The notes: generated from the sequence alone by a model not told the origin. DNA of 64,000 bases from Pseudobutyrivibrio xylanivorans DSM 14809 (GCF_900141825.1 NZ_FQYQ01000017.1:1-64000), one strand, 5' to 3'; counted from the first letter of the stretch, positions 8,487 through 17,168 are shown. Numbers and translations are program-made.

Positions 8487-9191
8487 TTATTCAGCTACAG
8501 TATCAAAATTGATAACCTCAGCTGCGCCCATCTCATCATAGAGCTGGTTCATGATTTCCTCTGCATGTGCAGAATCAATCTTGCTGTAATCTCCGCCATC
8601 CTCTGACTCATAGAAATATGTTCCATTTCCGTCTGTATCATATACAACAGATGCCTTCTCCATGATTTGAAGAGAATTGTCATCACCGATTACATACTTG
8701 CAAACCCAGTGGTTTGATGCTGTGTAAATATATCCATCCTTTGTAGCAATTGGATAAGCTGTTCCACCTGAACAAATCTTTCCAAGCTCTACAATATTAC
8801 CATCATCATAAGTGAAAAGCGTAGCATCGATACCTGCCATATTACCGTCCATGTTGTCATATGTTCCACTTGTAACTGCGAAAACATCTACATCCCCAAC
8901 AGTAATATTTGCATATCCCATGCCTGCTGTAATCTTCTTTTTGTTTAGCATATCTGTGAATGTATCACAATCGCTAAAATCAATTTCTGGAGCGCACTCA
9001 TTAGAAACCTGCTTTATAAAGTCTATTGAGTTTTCATCCAAATCCTGTGCTGCTTCATTAGAAGCTGTTGGCACTGCCTCGTCCTCTACCTGTGCTGACT
9101 CTGTCTCTGTGTTAGTTGATGCGCTACCACATGCAACCATGGACAAAGCCATAACTCCTACCATTGCTAATACCACAAATCTGTTTTTCAT
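8487..9191 (-). CDS. putative secreted lipoprotein of unknown function
   Basis: The 234-residue product has a lipoprotein signal: the positive start MKNRFV, a hydrophobic stretch and the lipobox MVAC with Cys21 followed by GSAS. A Thr/Glu/Ala-rich linker follows, then a compact domain of about 180 residues with many Asp and Gly and repeated short strands (KKKITAGMGYANITVGDVDV, YIYTASNHWVCKYVIGDD). No catalytic motif or known family was recognised. A strong Shine-Dalgarno (GGAGGACGGGG) precedes the ATG, and a TATAAT lies about 45 nt upstream on the minus strand. It is a single-gene unit with its own terminator. Confidence 0.85.
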   Translation of the reverse strand: MKNRFVVLAMVGVMALSMVACGSASTNTETESAQVEDEAVPTASNEAAQDLDENSIDFIKQVSNECAPEIDFSDCDTFTDMLNKKKITAGMGYANITVGDVDVFAVTSGTYDNMDGNMAGIDATLFTYDDGNIVELGKICSGGTAYPIATKDGYIYTASNHWVCKYVIGDDNSLQIMEKASVVYDTDGNGTYFYESEDGGDYSKIDSAHAEEIMNQLYDEMGAAEVINFDTVAE

Positions 9192-9305
9192 TGTTCCCCG
9201 TCCTCCGTTAGTATAAATTTTAGTATTTAAATATTATAGTAGACACTTGTGTATTTTCTGTTTATTTTTGTTCTCTAAGTTCGATATTTATAAGGAATTT
9301 TGCTC

Positions 9306-9524
9306 TTATGCAAGTCTTCTTCCAATTGCTAATTCATCTGCAAACTTCATCAATGCTTTTTCTACTCTCTCATAATCAGATTCAACGAATCTATAAAGAT
9401 AAGCATCTCCGATTTCGTTCTCTACGGGTGGCTCCTCATAGAACTCTTCATCTGTATCTCTTGAATAAAGGAATACGCCAATACCTACGATTGCAAATGC
9501 TACATATGCGATAATTAAAATCAT
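9306..9524 (-). CDS. small single-pass membrane protein (72 aa)
   Basis: The product has an N-terminal transmembrane helix (MILIIAYVAFAIVGIGVFLY), then an acidic linker (RDTDEEFYEEPPVENE) and a C-terminal helical part ending IGRRLA. The start at 9524 is decided by an ideal AGGAGGT six bases upstream (9531-9537). The longer reading frame to 9587 would contain that ribosome binding site and lacks one of its own. The function is unknown. Its neighbours are the lipoprotein and the Na/Pi transporter, with no obvious link to either. Confidence 0.75.
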   Translation of the reverse strand: MILIIAYVAFAIVGIGVFLYSRDTDEEFYEEPPVENEIGDAYLYRFVESDYERVEKALMKFADELAIGRRLA

Positions 9525-9650
9525 TTCAATACCTCCTGCGTCCTCGCGCTCAATCGTGTCGTAGTTACACGTATCAACTAACATCATGTTTCATTTGTTG
9601 AACACAGTATATGAAATCAATTATCACAAAAGTATCACACACATAAATAT

Positions 9651-9747
9651 GACCAAACTGTAGGCATCAAGCTCTAATATTTCTCAAGCGAAGCTTTCTT
9701 CAGCTGAGCGGAGAAATCATTAGGCTTGTAGCCGTAACAGTTTGGTC
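9651..9747 (-). repeat. 97-nt long imperfect hairpin downstream of the Na/Pi transporter (element 2)
   Basis: The outer arms GACCAAACTGT (9651-9661) and ACAGTTTGGTC (9737-9747) are perfect complements. The inner arms pair again imperfectly around AAGCTCTAATATTTCTC (9669-9685) and GGAGAAATCATTAGGCTT. A small hairpin AAGC-GAA-GCTT lies near the centre. It begins 13 nt after the transporter stop codon. A canonical T run is missing, so it is not an ordinary terminator. It could be a 3'UTR-derived small RNA, an mRNA-stabilising structure or a repeat element. Confidence 0.6.
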
Positions 9748-9760
9748 CTCTTAGTGTTTA

Positions 9761-11383
9761 TTATTTGTTTGTATCTTTGAGCGCATATGCAATGTTTATT
9801 GCGTGGTCTGCGCATCGCTCAATGTCTGTAACCATATCGGAGAAGATAACGCCTGCGATAGGTTCACATTTGTTTTCCATGAGACGCTCAACATGATGAT
9901 TGATGAGCTGCTTCTCCTGCTTATCTACCTTCGACTCAAGCTTTTCAATCTTAGAAAGATTGTCATAGTTTTCAGAAGTGAAAATATCAATGGCAAGCTC
10001 TACCTCTTCCATTGAGTTCTCTGCCATTTCCTTAAGTTCCTTGGCAGCCTTCTTTGAAAGCTTAGTCTTTTTATTCTTCATTCGTGTAGCGTACTCGATG
10101 ATGTTCTCAGCATGATCTGATATACGCTCCATATCTGTAACTGCTATTGTGATAGCAGAAATACGTCGAAGCATTGCTGGTGTAAGGTTCAAAGTCTGAA
10201 GCTTAACCATTGCATCCTGAATAGCATGATTAAGAATATTAACTGTCTCTTCACGCTCCTCGACATCCTCTACCTTTTCAGGTGAATAATCAAAGAAGCA
10301 ATCGATAGCCTTTTCATAATTCTCTGCTGCGATGGCGCCCATTCTTGCAGCCTCAAGCTGTGCCTGATGTATGGCCATGTTTGGTGGTACATTGCCCATC
10401 TGAGTCATGAATACAAGCTTTCTGTCCTCTGCTGCACGAGTCTCCTCTGGAAGCTCTGGGATGAACATGTAAGTGAGCTTAATAATCCAGTCTGTAAATG
10501 GGAATATGATACATACAGCAAGGATAGCGAAGATTGTATGTGTGTTAGCTATCTGACGAGCTGGATCTGCTGATGTAGACTGAATCCAGCTGAGCAGTGG
10601 TGTTACATTTATAATGATAACAATGATAGCTGCTCTAATTACATTAAACAAAAGGTTCAAAATAGCTGAACGCTTACCGTTTCTATTTGCTGTAAGTGAT
10701 GCAAGCAAGTTTGGTGTAACAGAACCGATGGCTGCACCGATTACAAGATATACCGCAACATTGTAATCCAAAATACCCTGTACAACAAAGGCCTGGAAGA
10801 TAACTGTTGCAGATGATGAACTCTGTAAAAGAGCTGTGAATGCAATACCAAATACTAATGCTACGAATGGATTGGTAAGACCACTGAGGAAATTTTTAAA
10901 CATCTCAGAATGCGAAAGTGGTGCAATTGCAGCCTTCATAATAGTAATACCCTGGAAGAGCATACCAAAGCCCATGATAACTGTACCAATGTGCTTTACC
11001 AAATCCTTCTTTATAAATAAGTACATTACCGCACCAGAAAAAAGAAACAATGGTGTGAATGTAGCAATATTAAAAGCTGTAATCTGTGCTGTGACAGTGG
11101 TACCGATATTGGCACCGAGGATAACTCCAATAGCCTGAGCCAGTGTCATCATGCCTGAGTTAACAAAGCCGATAACCATAACATCAGTAGCTGAAGAGCT
11201 CTGAACGAGGACTGTCATTACAAGTCCGACAACGACAGCTACAAACTTATTAGTAGTAGCCTTCTCTAAGATAACCTGAAGATTATCACCGCAACTATTT
11301 TTAAGACCAGTGGACATGATAGACATTCCAAACAGGAAAAGACCTACTCCACCTAACAGTGATATCATTTGTGCAATTGTCAT
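9761..11383 (-). CDS. Na+/phosphate cotransporter (NptA-like) with PhoU-type C-terminal domain
   Basis: The 540-residue product has about eight or nine membrane helices in its first 310 residues and then a cytoplasmic helical domain. The duplicated QSSS signature of the Na/Pi cotransporter family appears twice (VLVQSSSATDVMVIG and LLQSSSSATVIFQAF). Residues of about 340-540 form the paired three-helix bundles of a PhoU domain (ERISDHAENIIEY and ERCADHAINIAYAL). It should import phosphate, or act in phosphate signalling, with Na+. The ATG is preceded by AGGAGAAT. It appears to be monocistronic, with the long hairpin element at its 3' end. Confidence 0.93.
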   Translation of the reverse strand: MTIAQMISLLGGVGLFLFGMSIMSTGLKNSCGDNLQVILEKATTNKFVAVVVGLVMTVLVQSSSATDVMVIGFVNSGMMTLAQAIGVILGANIGTTVTAQITAFNIATFTPLFLFSGAVMYLFIKKDLVKHIGTVIMGFGMLFQGITIMKAAIAPLSHSEMFKNFLSGLTNPFVALVFGIAFTALLQSSSSATVIFQAFVVQGILDYNVAVYLVIGAAIGSVTPNLLASLTANRNGKRSAILNLLFNVIRAAIIVIIINVTPLLSWIQSTSADPARQIANTHTIFAILAVCIIFPFTDWIIKLTYMFIPELPEETRAAEDRKLVFMTQMGNVPPNMAIHQAQLEAARMGAIAAENYEKAIDCFFDYSPEKVEDVEEREETVNILNHAIQDAMVKLQTLNLTPAMLRRISAITIAVTDMERISDHAENIIEYATRMKNKKTKLSKKAAKELKEMAENSMEEVELAIDIFTSENYDNLSKIEKLESKVDKQEKQLINHHVERLMENKCEPIAGVIFSDMVTDIERCADHAINIAYALKDTNK

Positions 11384-11531
11384 TTTATTCTCCTTCTACC
11401 CGGTTTACATTCTTAGTAACCGCACTTTTCCTTCGCGAAAAGTAAATACTTTTTTCTCTATTTTTCGTCCGCATTCAATGATAACAAATATAAAATAGAA
11501 TGTCTAAGTATTTTCGGAATTTCAGCACTTC

Positions 11532-12764
11532 CTACATATAAGCCTTAATAAATATACCATCTTCTCGGTATTCTTCTGAAATCAACTCGCCGTTCTCACG
11601 AATTTTTGCAATTGTTCCAGCCTCTGTATAAGGAATAAGCTTTTCTACATATTCCTTTCCATCACGAAGAAGCTCCGCCAAAACCTCACGAACCCTGTCC
11701 AATCCCTTGCCAGTCTTTATAGAAGTATGAACAGTATAATCGGCTCTTAAATCGTGATAATCATGCTCATCAGCAACTTTATCAACCTTATTAAAGATAG
11801 TAAGGATTAGTTTATCACTGACACCAAGCTTATCAAGGGTCTCGTAAACTATCTCCATCTGTCTGTCCATCTGTGGATTGCTTACATCAACCACATGTAT
11901 AATGTAATCGGCATATTTTGCCTCCTCAAGAGTACTCTTGAATGCATCTACAAGATGATGCGGAAGCTTTCTGATGAACCCTACTGTATCTGTAAGAAGA
12001 ATCTTCTGATCGTTATCCAGTAAAAGCTCTCTTGTAGTAGGATCAAGTGTTGCAAACAAAGCGTCCCACTCTAAGATATTTGCATCGGTAAGCTTATTCA
12101 ATAAAGAGGATTTTCCCGCATTTGTATAGCCTACAATTGCAGCTACAGGTACTCCATTTCGCTGACGTTTTGCTCTTGTAATCTCACGATGAGAAACCAC
12201 ATCAGCAAGTTCCTTTTTAAGCTGTGAAATACGACCTGCAATGAGACGCTTGTCCATCTCCAACTTTTTCTCACCTGGACCACGGGTACCAATTGCTCCC
12301 CCGCCTCCTGCTGCTGTACCACCTACTCGAGACATGTTCTTACCAAATCCTGTAAGTCTTGTCATTTCGTAACGAAGCTGAGCCAGCTCTACCTGAATCT
12401 TACCCTCTGCTGTACCTGCACGAGCAGCAAAAATATCAAGGATAATCAAAGTTCTGTCCATTACCTTTGTATCCAAAGCATCCGCAAGATTCCTCATTTG
12501 GGCAGGAGTAAGCTCATCATCACAAACGATTCCTGTGGCACCTGTCTCCCAGATTAAATCGGCAATCTCTTCTACCTTACCAGTTCCTACATAGGTACCT
12601 GGATTTCTGCGGTCAAGATTTTGCATGATTTGACCAACCACCTGTGCACCGGCTGTCTCACAAAGGTCCTCCAGCTCCTTAAGAGAATCCCAGGCTTCTG
12701 CCTCGTCTCCCTCATTAACTGCAACTAATATTACTTTTTCTATAATCTTTTCTGTATTTACCAT
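11532..12764 (-). CDS. hflX: ribosome-associated GTPase HflX
   Basis: The 410-residue GTPase has the HflX N-terminal domain (GQIMQNLDRRNPGTYVGTGK), the Gly-rich loop (GGTAAGGGGAIGTRGPGE) and a coiled linker. Its G domain has G1 GYTNAGKSS near residue 210, G3 DTVGFI and G4 NKVD. HflX binds 50S subunits and splits stalled or hibernating ribosomes. Length and motif order are normal. It stands alone between the Na/Pi transporter and the TPP riboswitch. Confidence 0.95.
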   Translation of the reverse strand: MVNTEKIIEKVILVAVNEGDEAEAWDSLKELEDLCETAGAQVVGQIMQNLDRRNPGTYVGTGKVEEIADLIWETGATGIVCDDELTPAQMRNLADALDTKVMDRTLIILDIFAARAGTAEGKIQVELAQLRYEMTRLTGFGKNMSRVGGTAAGGGGAIGTRGPGEKKLEMDKRLIAGRISQLKKELADVVSHREITRAKRQRNGVPVAAIVGYTNAGKSSLLNKLTDANILEWDALFATLDPTTRELLLDNDQKILLTDTVGFIRKLPHHLVDAFKSTLEEAKYADYIIHVVDVSNPQMDRQMEIVYETLDKLGVSDKLILTIFNKVDKVADEHDYHDLRADYTVHTSIKTGKGLDRVREVLAELLRDGKEYVEKLIPYTEAGTIAKIRENGELISEEYREDGIFIKAYM

Positions 12765-12840
12765 ATATATTCCTATCTAAAATTCCATTTCACTTTGATT
12801 TTAACATATCAATAGTAAAAGACCAATTAGCTTCACACTA

Positions 12841-12869
12841 TTGACGAATACTTTTCAACATGCTATTGT
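12841..12869 (+). promoter_or_regulatory. promoter of the TPP riboswitch-thiT transcript
   Basis: TTGACG (12841-12846), 17-nt spacer, TATTGT (12864-12869). The predicted start near 12876 lies about 20 nt before the riboswitch aptamer. Confidence 0.6.
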
Positions 12870-12892
12870 TCTAATTGAAAAAATTAATAATT

Positions 12893-13018
12893 TGCTAGGG
12901 GTGCCTTTGTGCTGAGAGGCTTTTCGCCGACCCTTATTACTTGAACTGGATAATACCAGCGTAAGGAAGCTATTTTAGACGATCTCCTAGCATGATGTAT
13001 GAAGGGAGATTTTTTATT
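12893..13018 (+). promoter_or_regulatory. TPP (THI-box) riboswitch with expression platform
   Basis: Conserved thiamine pyrophosphate aptamer pieces are present in order: GGGGTGCC (12898-12905), GCTGAGAGG (12911-12919), GACCC, CTGGATAATACCAGCG (12946-12961) and GTAAGGA. Downstream, ATCTCC (12982-12987) pairs with GGAGAT (13005-13010), which is followed by a T run. This forms a terminator whose 3' arm is also the thiT ribosome binding site. The aptamer 5' flank TGCTAGG (12893-12899) can alternatively pair with CCTAGCA (12986-12992), which would break the terminator stem. High TPP should switch thiT off. Confidence 0.93.
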
Positions 13019-13588
13019 ATGATCAATCACGTTTCTTCAAATGAGAACAGCAAAATCAGCTTTACTGCAAAGCAGCTTGCATTCTGTGCTGTTTCCATTG
13101 CCTTAGCCTTTGTGCTTTCAAACATCAAGGTTTTTAAGTTTCCTACAGGCGGCTCTATAACAGCCTTCTCAATGCTCGTTGCATGCCTTCCTGGTTTCTT
13201 CTTTGGACCTGTTGTAGGCGTAATCACAGGAGTAGCTTATGGACTTTTAAATCTTATCGTTGATCCATATATTTTATTCCCAGCTCAGGTTGTAGTTGAC
13301 TATATCCTTGCATTCGGTGCTTTAGGACTTTCAGGATTTTTTGCGAAGTCAAAGAATGGTCTTATTAAGGGATATATCGTTGCAGTACTCGGCAGATATG
13401 TATTTGCTGTAATCTCTGGATGGATTTTCTTTGGAGAGTGGGCATGGGAAGGATGGAATCCACTTGCTTACTCACTTGCCTACAACGCAATCTATATCTT
13501 TGCAGAGGCAGCAGTTACTATTGTGGTATTATTCCTTCCACCAGTTAAGAAGGTTATGCAGAATCTAAAAAATATGGCTACAAACTAA
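13019..13588 (+). CDS. thiT: thiamine ECF transporter S component
   Basis: The 189-residue protein has six membrane helices and is the substrate-binding subunit that works with a shared ECF energising module, which is not in this window. Family features include FPTGGSITAFSMLVACLPGF, GVAYGLLNLIVDPY and a Trp/Gly-rich loop (GWIFFGEWAWEGWNPLAYS) that forms part of the thiamine pocket. The ATG at 13019 has GGGAG 10 nt upstream; an earlier in-frame ATG at 12992 lies inside the riboswitch hairpin and is not preferred. TPP control confirms thiamine uptake as the role. No thiamine biosynthesis genes are nearby. Confidence 0.94.
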   Translation: MINHVSSNENSKISFTAKQLAFCAVSIALAFVLSNIKVFKFPTGGSITAFSMLVACLPGFFFGPVVGVITGVAYGLLNLIVDPYILFPAQVVVDYILAFGALGLSGFFAKSKNGLIKGYIVAVLGRYVFAVISGWIFFGEWAWEGWNPLAYSLAYNAIYIFAEAAVTIVVLFLPPVKKVMQNLKNMATN

Positions 13589-13611
13589 TTAGATATTTTT
13601 CCATGAAACAT

Positions 13612-13653
13612 AAATCAGCTCAGGTCTTATGACCCGAGCTGATTTTCTTTTTG
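13612..13653. terminator. bidirectional terminator between thiT and AMP ligase 1
   Basis: Stem AAATCAGCTC(A)GGTC / GACC(C)GAGCTGATTT with a 4-nt loop, followed on the plus strand by TCTTTTT. The right arm is inside the coding region of the convergent ligase and encodes its last residues (ENQLGS). Confidence 0.85.
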
Positions 13654-15081
13654 CCTCAATGCAACTGTATCGATTCTCTTTATCTTTCCACTAGCTGTCT
13701 TTTCAAGCTCCTCCGTCTGGAATTCTATTCCATAAATCCTCTTATAAATCGGCAATGTCTTGTTAAGCTCTGAAACAAATTCACGGATGGAATCCTGTGA
13801 TGACTTTTCTGCGTAGATTTCAACAGCTATTCTGTCATTGGATTCAAATGCCTTGCACTCCTTGACAGCCTTGCATTCATACAGAAGTCTTTCCAACTCT
13901 TCAGGACTAACATTTTCACCACTGGATAATATAATAAGATTCTTCTTTCGACCTGTAATATATAAGTATCCATCCTCATCCATGTAACCAAGGTCACCTG
14001 TATAGATAACCCCATCTCTTATAATCTTCTGAGTCTCTTCTTCATTCTCATAGTAACCAAGCATATTACCCCAATGCCTAATTACAATTTCGTCATCCAC
14101 AATTCTCACATCAGCATCATCATATGGACGACCAACAGATGAAATGTGATTTACCATATCAAAATTGTATGTAACGTTACCCCCTGTCTCAGTCATTCCA
14201 TAATACTGGCCGAAGTTGATACCGTTGGCAGAAAGCTCTTTTACATCATCAACGCTTACTGGAGCTCCAGCTGTAAGAGCAAGCTTCACTCCACCAAGTC
14301 TCTCAATGTGACCTCTGTGAATTGTTTTAAGCCAAAGCTTTATAGTAGCCGGTATAACAAATGCGATATCAATACTATCTTTTTCCAAATCACTTAAAAT
14401 ATTCTGTGGATTCGCACTTTGAACCAGTGTGCAGCCATGCTCTGACCATGAAAGCCATGTAAGTAGACCTCCAACATGGTAAAGTGGAAAATTGGTATAA
14501 ACCTTTACCCCTGGAACAGCCCTGTAACCATTTGTATATTTCTCTGGTAATGCAATTCGTTCTTCCTGAAACAGATTTCCTGCTGACAGTGCGACTCCCT
14601 TTGAAAGACTTGTGGTTCCCGATGTGTAAACAATCATCATAAGATTATTTACTTCTTCTTCAGTGAAATCAGTTAAATCCTTTTCTTCTGCTTCACCTTT
14701 GAGTGCCACGTCAAATCCAAGGTATTTAACATTTTCCCCAAAACTATGATTTTCTGTATCATCAGTTACTATACAATCTAACTTTGAATTTCTTACTGCA
14801 AAATCAAGATTTTCATATGTTTCACGATAATTAAGAGGTACGAAAACTGCACGACTAAAAATCAAGGCAGCCATTATTACAACATATTCATAACTGTTGA
14901 TTCCAATAAGACCCACATGTTTGCCCTTTAAATTACCAAGATTATTTTCCAATCTCGTGGCACATGTTTTAATATCTTTTAAATACTGTTCATAACTCAC
15001 TTCAAAAGACTTTTCATCATCAAGAAATTTGAAAGCACATTCATTGCTATATTTTTCTAAAGTTGACAGATACTGAAACAT
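13627..15081 (-). CDS. AMP-forming acyl ligase (ANL superfamily), paralogue 1
   Basis: This 484-residue adenylate-forming enzyme activates a carboxylic acid with ATP and passes it to CoA or a carrier protein. Core motifs visible are A5 QYYGMTETGG, A7 YTGDLGYM, A8 GRKKNLIILSSGENVSPEEL and the catalytic lysine segment KTASGKIKR. The phosphate-binding A3 loop reads YTSGTTSLSKG near residues 152-162 instead of the usual SGTTGxPKG, an odd double change. AAGGAGGG precedes the ATG. It is clearly homologous to the ligase at 18118-19521 (shared SRAVxVP, TNFPxYHxGG and LGGxKL segments). It is monocistronic, and its substrate is unknown. Confidence 0.9.
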   Translation of the reverse strand: MFQYLSTLEKYSNECAFKFLDDEKSFEVSYEQYLKDIKTCATRLENNLGNLKGKHVGLIGINSYEYVVIMAALIFSRAVFVPLNYRETYENLDFAVRNSKLDCIVTDDTENHSFGENVKYLGFDVALKGEAEEKDLTDFTEEEVNNLMMIVYTSGTTSLSKGVALSAGNLFQEERIALPEKYTNGYRAVPGVKVYTNFPLYHVGGLLTWLSWSEHGCTLVQSANPQNILSDLEKDSIDIAFVIPATIKLWLKTIHRGHIERLGGVKLALTAGAPVSVDDVKELSANGINFGQYYGMTETGGNVTYNFDMVNHISSVGRPYDDADVRIVDDEIVIRHWGNMLGYYENEEETQKIIRDGVIYTGDLGYMDEDGYLYITGRKKNLIILSSGENVSPEELERLLYECKAVKECKAFESNDRIAVEIYAEKSSQDSIREFVSELNKTLPIYKRIYGIEFQTEELEKTASGKIKRIDTVALRQKENQLGS

Positions 15082-15134
15082 ATAACATTGCCCTCCTTTT
15101 TATACACACATCTCCATTATTGTACCAGCTCATA

Positions 15135-15170
15135 ATAAAAAAAGCTTTGGACAAAATGACCAAAGCTTTC
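15135..15170 (-). terminator. terminator of the ispE-gntR-DUF1934 operon
   Basis: Read leftward: GAAAGCTTTGG, a 9-nt loop, then CCAAAGCTTT and a T-rich tail. The 10-bp stem is perfect. Confidence 0.85.
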
Positions 15171-15171
15171 T

Positions 15172-15582
15172 CTAAAATTCGATTTCAATATCCATGGAGG
15201 TTCTAATTGGTTCCCCTCCTGTAATAATGTCGTAATCCAATACAAGCTTAATCTTGTTACCCAATTCCAAAACTTGATAGTTTCTAGTGAAAATAGGAAG
15301 ATTCAAATCTCCCATTGGGGTACTATAAATATTCTCTGTCTGCTTTCCAGGAAACAATTGTAATTTAGAATTAAGTGCACCCTTTTGGGTCAAAGAGAGG
15401 CTGCGTCTATCAAAAGAAATAAGACAGCTGATATCCCCATCCTCACTGTTTCTCTGGTAAGAAAGATATCTTTTCTCTTCTCTTTCCACCATCTCTCCAA
15501 TATATTCCTGGCTGGTAGTCTCATCGTCAGGTCCCATTTTTTGTCTAGACTGAAGATGTATTTTACAATGTTTTTTTTCCAT
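15172..15582 (-). CDS. DUF1934 (YwiB-like) small beta-barrel protein
   Basis: The 136-residue protein resembles DUF1934, a lipocalin-like small beta-barrel of Firmicutes. It has alternating strands, a central ISFDRRSLSLTQKGALNSKL segment and the closing LVLDYDIITGGEPIRTSMDI pattern. The biological role of the family is unknown. It starts 3 nt after the GntR gene ends, with only a weak ribosome site (GAGAGCAG) inside that gene, so translation is probably coupled. It is the last gene before a strong terminator. Confidence 0.82.
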   Translation of the reverse strand: MEKKHCKIHLQSRQKMGPDDETTSQEYIGEMVEREEKRYLSYQRNSEDGDISCLISFDRRSLSLTQKGALNSKLQLFPGKQTENIYSTPMGDLNLPIFTRNYQVLELGNKIKLVLDYDIITGGEPIRTSMDIEIEF

Positions 15583-15585
15583 ATA

Positions 15586-16260
15586 TTATTTCTGCTCTCT
15601 GATTACTTCTCGTACGGCGTTAATTTGGTTAGCTAAATGAGTATGCATAATATCCTTAAGGAAATCCACATCTCTTCTGTCAAAACCATTGATAATCTGC
15701 TTATGTTCCTCAATCAACTGTGAATAAACTGAAGGGTTCTTAACATACTCGTAGCGATAACGATACATCTGCTCTCTTGCTGAATTAATAATTGTCTCCA
15801 GCTTTGGATTGGCTGCAGCTGCGTAAATCACATCATGAAAAGCTTCATCAGCCTCAACAATGTTACGAACATCATCTTTTCTTGTAGCAGCCTCAAAAGC
15901 CTTCATAGCTTCCTTCAACTCAACAAACTGAGCATCTGTCATACGCTCACAGGCACATACTACTGCAAGAGCATCAAGTGCATCCCGTACCTCAAGTACA
16001 TCCTGTAAGTCTTTTTCTGTCATCTTTGCAACCTGAGCACCTTTTCTTGGAATAGTGACTGCAAGTCCTTCCTGCTCAAGCATTCTAATAGCTTCTCTGA
16101 TTGGTGTGCGGCTAACCCCAAGCTTATTGGCAAGATGCATCTCCATAAGTCGCTCGCCTGGTTTAAGCTCTCCCTTTAAAATCGCTTCCCTAAGTGTGTT
16201 AAATACCACATCTCGAAGTGGTAAATAATCATCCATTTGTAATGTAAGATTTTCTGTCAT
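15586..16260 (-). CDS. GntR-family transcriptional regulator, FadR/FCD subfamily
   Basis: The 224-residue protein has an N-terminal winged helix-turn-helix (residues about 12-75, with LKPGERLMEMHLANKLGVSR and TPIREAIRMLEQEGL) and an all-helical FCD ligand-binding domain containing metal-type His and Asp residues (EADEAFHDVIYAAA, EHKQIINGF, MHTHLANQI). FCD regulators respond to small organic acids; no effector can be assigned. It sits 35 nt downstream of ispE and 3 nt upstream of the DUF1934 gene. GGGAGGTT precedes the ATG. Confidence 0.92.
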   Translation of the reverse strand: MTENLTLQMDDYLPLRDVVFNTLREAILKGELKPGERLMEMHLANKLGVSRTPIREAIRMLEQEGLAVTIPRKGAQVAKMTEKDLQDVLEVRDALDALAVVCACERMTDAQFVELKEAMKAFEAATRKDDVRNIVEADEAFHDVIYAAAANPKLETIINSAREQMYRYRYEYVKNPSVYSQLIEEHKQIINGFDRRDVDFLKDIMHTHLANQINAVREVIREQK

Positions 16261-16295
16261 TGTTTTTAGTAACCTCCCTCAATAACAAGTCTTCC

Positions 16296-17168
16296 CTACC
16301 TATTGTTAAACAGTGTTGTAAGATATAGCTGTTTAACCATTCCTGATTCTGTAAGGGCTTCCTTAGCTGCCTTTGCAGTCTTGTTGTCCTCAAAGAATCC
16401 AAATACAGTAGGACCGCTTCCGCTCATCATGGAACCAACAGCACCGTGATCCATCATGTTTTGCTTAATGTCGGAAATAATTGGATGCATAGGTATTGTA
16501 ACCTCTTCCAAAACATTTCCCATATGAGAGCACAGCGCCTTGAGGTCCTGTGCCTTGATATCTGAAATAAGCTGGTCAATATCTGGATGCTTAACTGAAT
16601 CAAATCTGGCATCCAGGCTTTGATATACCTGTTTTGTAGAAACTGAAATGCCAGGCTTTGCAATAAGCACTGGGCACTTAATCATAGGTGGAAGTGGGCT
16701 AAGGATTTCGCCTATTCCTTCAGCAAGAGCTGTGCCTCTCATTATGCAATAAGGTACATCGGCCCCCAGCTTCACACCTCTATCCATCAAATCTTTTTTT
16801 GATAGCCCCAGATTAAATAGATTATTTACTGCAAATAATATTGCAGCACCATCAGTAGAACCTCCGGCCATACCTGCCGCAACAGGAATATGCTTTTCTA
16901 AAGAGATTTCCACGCCTTCCTTAATACCAAACTCATTTATCAACAGCTTTGCAGCCTTTATACATAAGTTATCATCATCTACCGGAAGAAACTTAAGATT
17001 AGTGGACATTGAAACTGTTCCATCCTTAACCTTCTTCACAGTAAGCTTATCAAAAAGATTCACTGTCTGCATAATCATGCGAACCTCGTGATAACCATCC
17101 TCTCTAATCCCCGTAACATCTAGTCCGATATTAATCTTAGCTAATGCTTTTACGTCAATACTATCCAT
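16296..17168 (-). CDS. ispE: 4-diphosphocytidyl-2-C-methyl-D-erythritol kinase
   Basis: Phosphorylates CDP-methylerythritol with ATP in the non-mevalonate (MEP) isoprenoid pathway. This GHMP kinase of 290 residues has the N-terminal KALAKINIGLDVTG, the ATP loop HIPVAAGMAGGSTDGAA and the C-terminal GAVGSMMSGSGPTVFGFF. The ATG at 17168 is chosen because GGAGG lies 11 nt upstream (17180-17184) and the family begins close to this point; the in-frame ATG at 17186 overlaps that site and the longer frame to 17264 is out of family. First gene of a three-gene operon. Confidence 0.94.
   Translation of the reverse strand: MDSIDVKALAKINIGLDVTGIREDGYHEVRMIMQTVNLFDKLTVKKVKDGTVSMSTNLKFLPVDDDNLCIKAAKLLINEFGIKEGVEISLEKHIPVAAGMAGGSTDGAAILFAVNNLFNLGLSKKDLMDRGVKLGADVPYCIMRGTALAEGIGEILSPLPPMIKCPVLIAKPGISVSTKQVYQSLDARFDSVKHPDIDQLISDIKAQDLKALCSHMGNVLEEVTIPMHPIISDIKQNMMDHGAVGSMMSGSGPTVFGFFEDNKTAKAAKEALTESGMVKQLYLTTLFNNR

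Noticed and set aside
11425-11460. Paired ACTTTTC/GAAAAGT hairpins between hflX and the Na/Pi gene
   Set aside because: Short A/T-rich stems with overlapping alternatives and no T run in the gene direction; likely chance.
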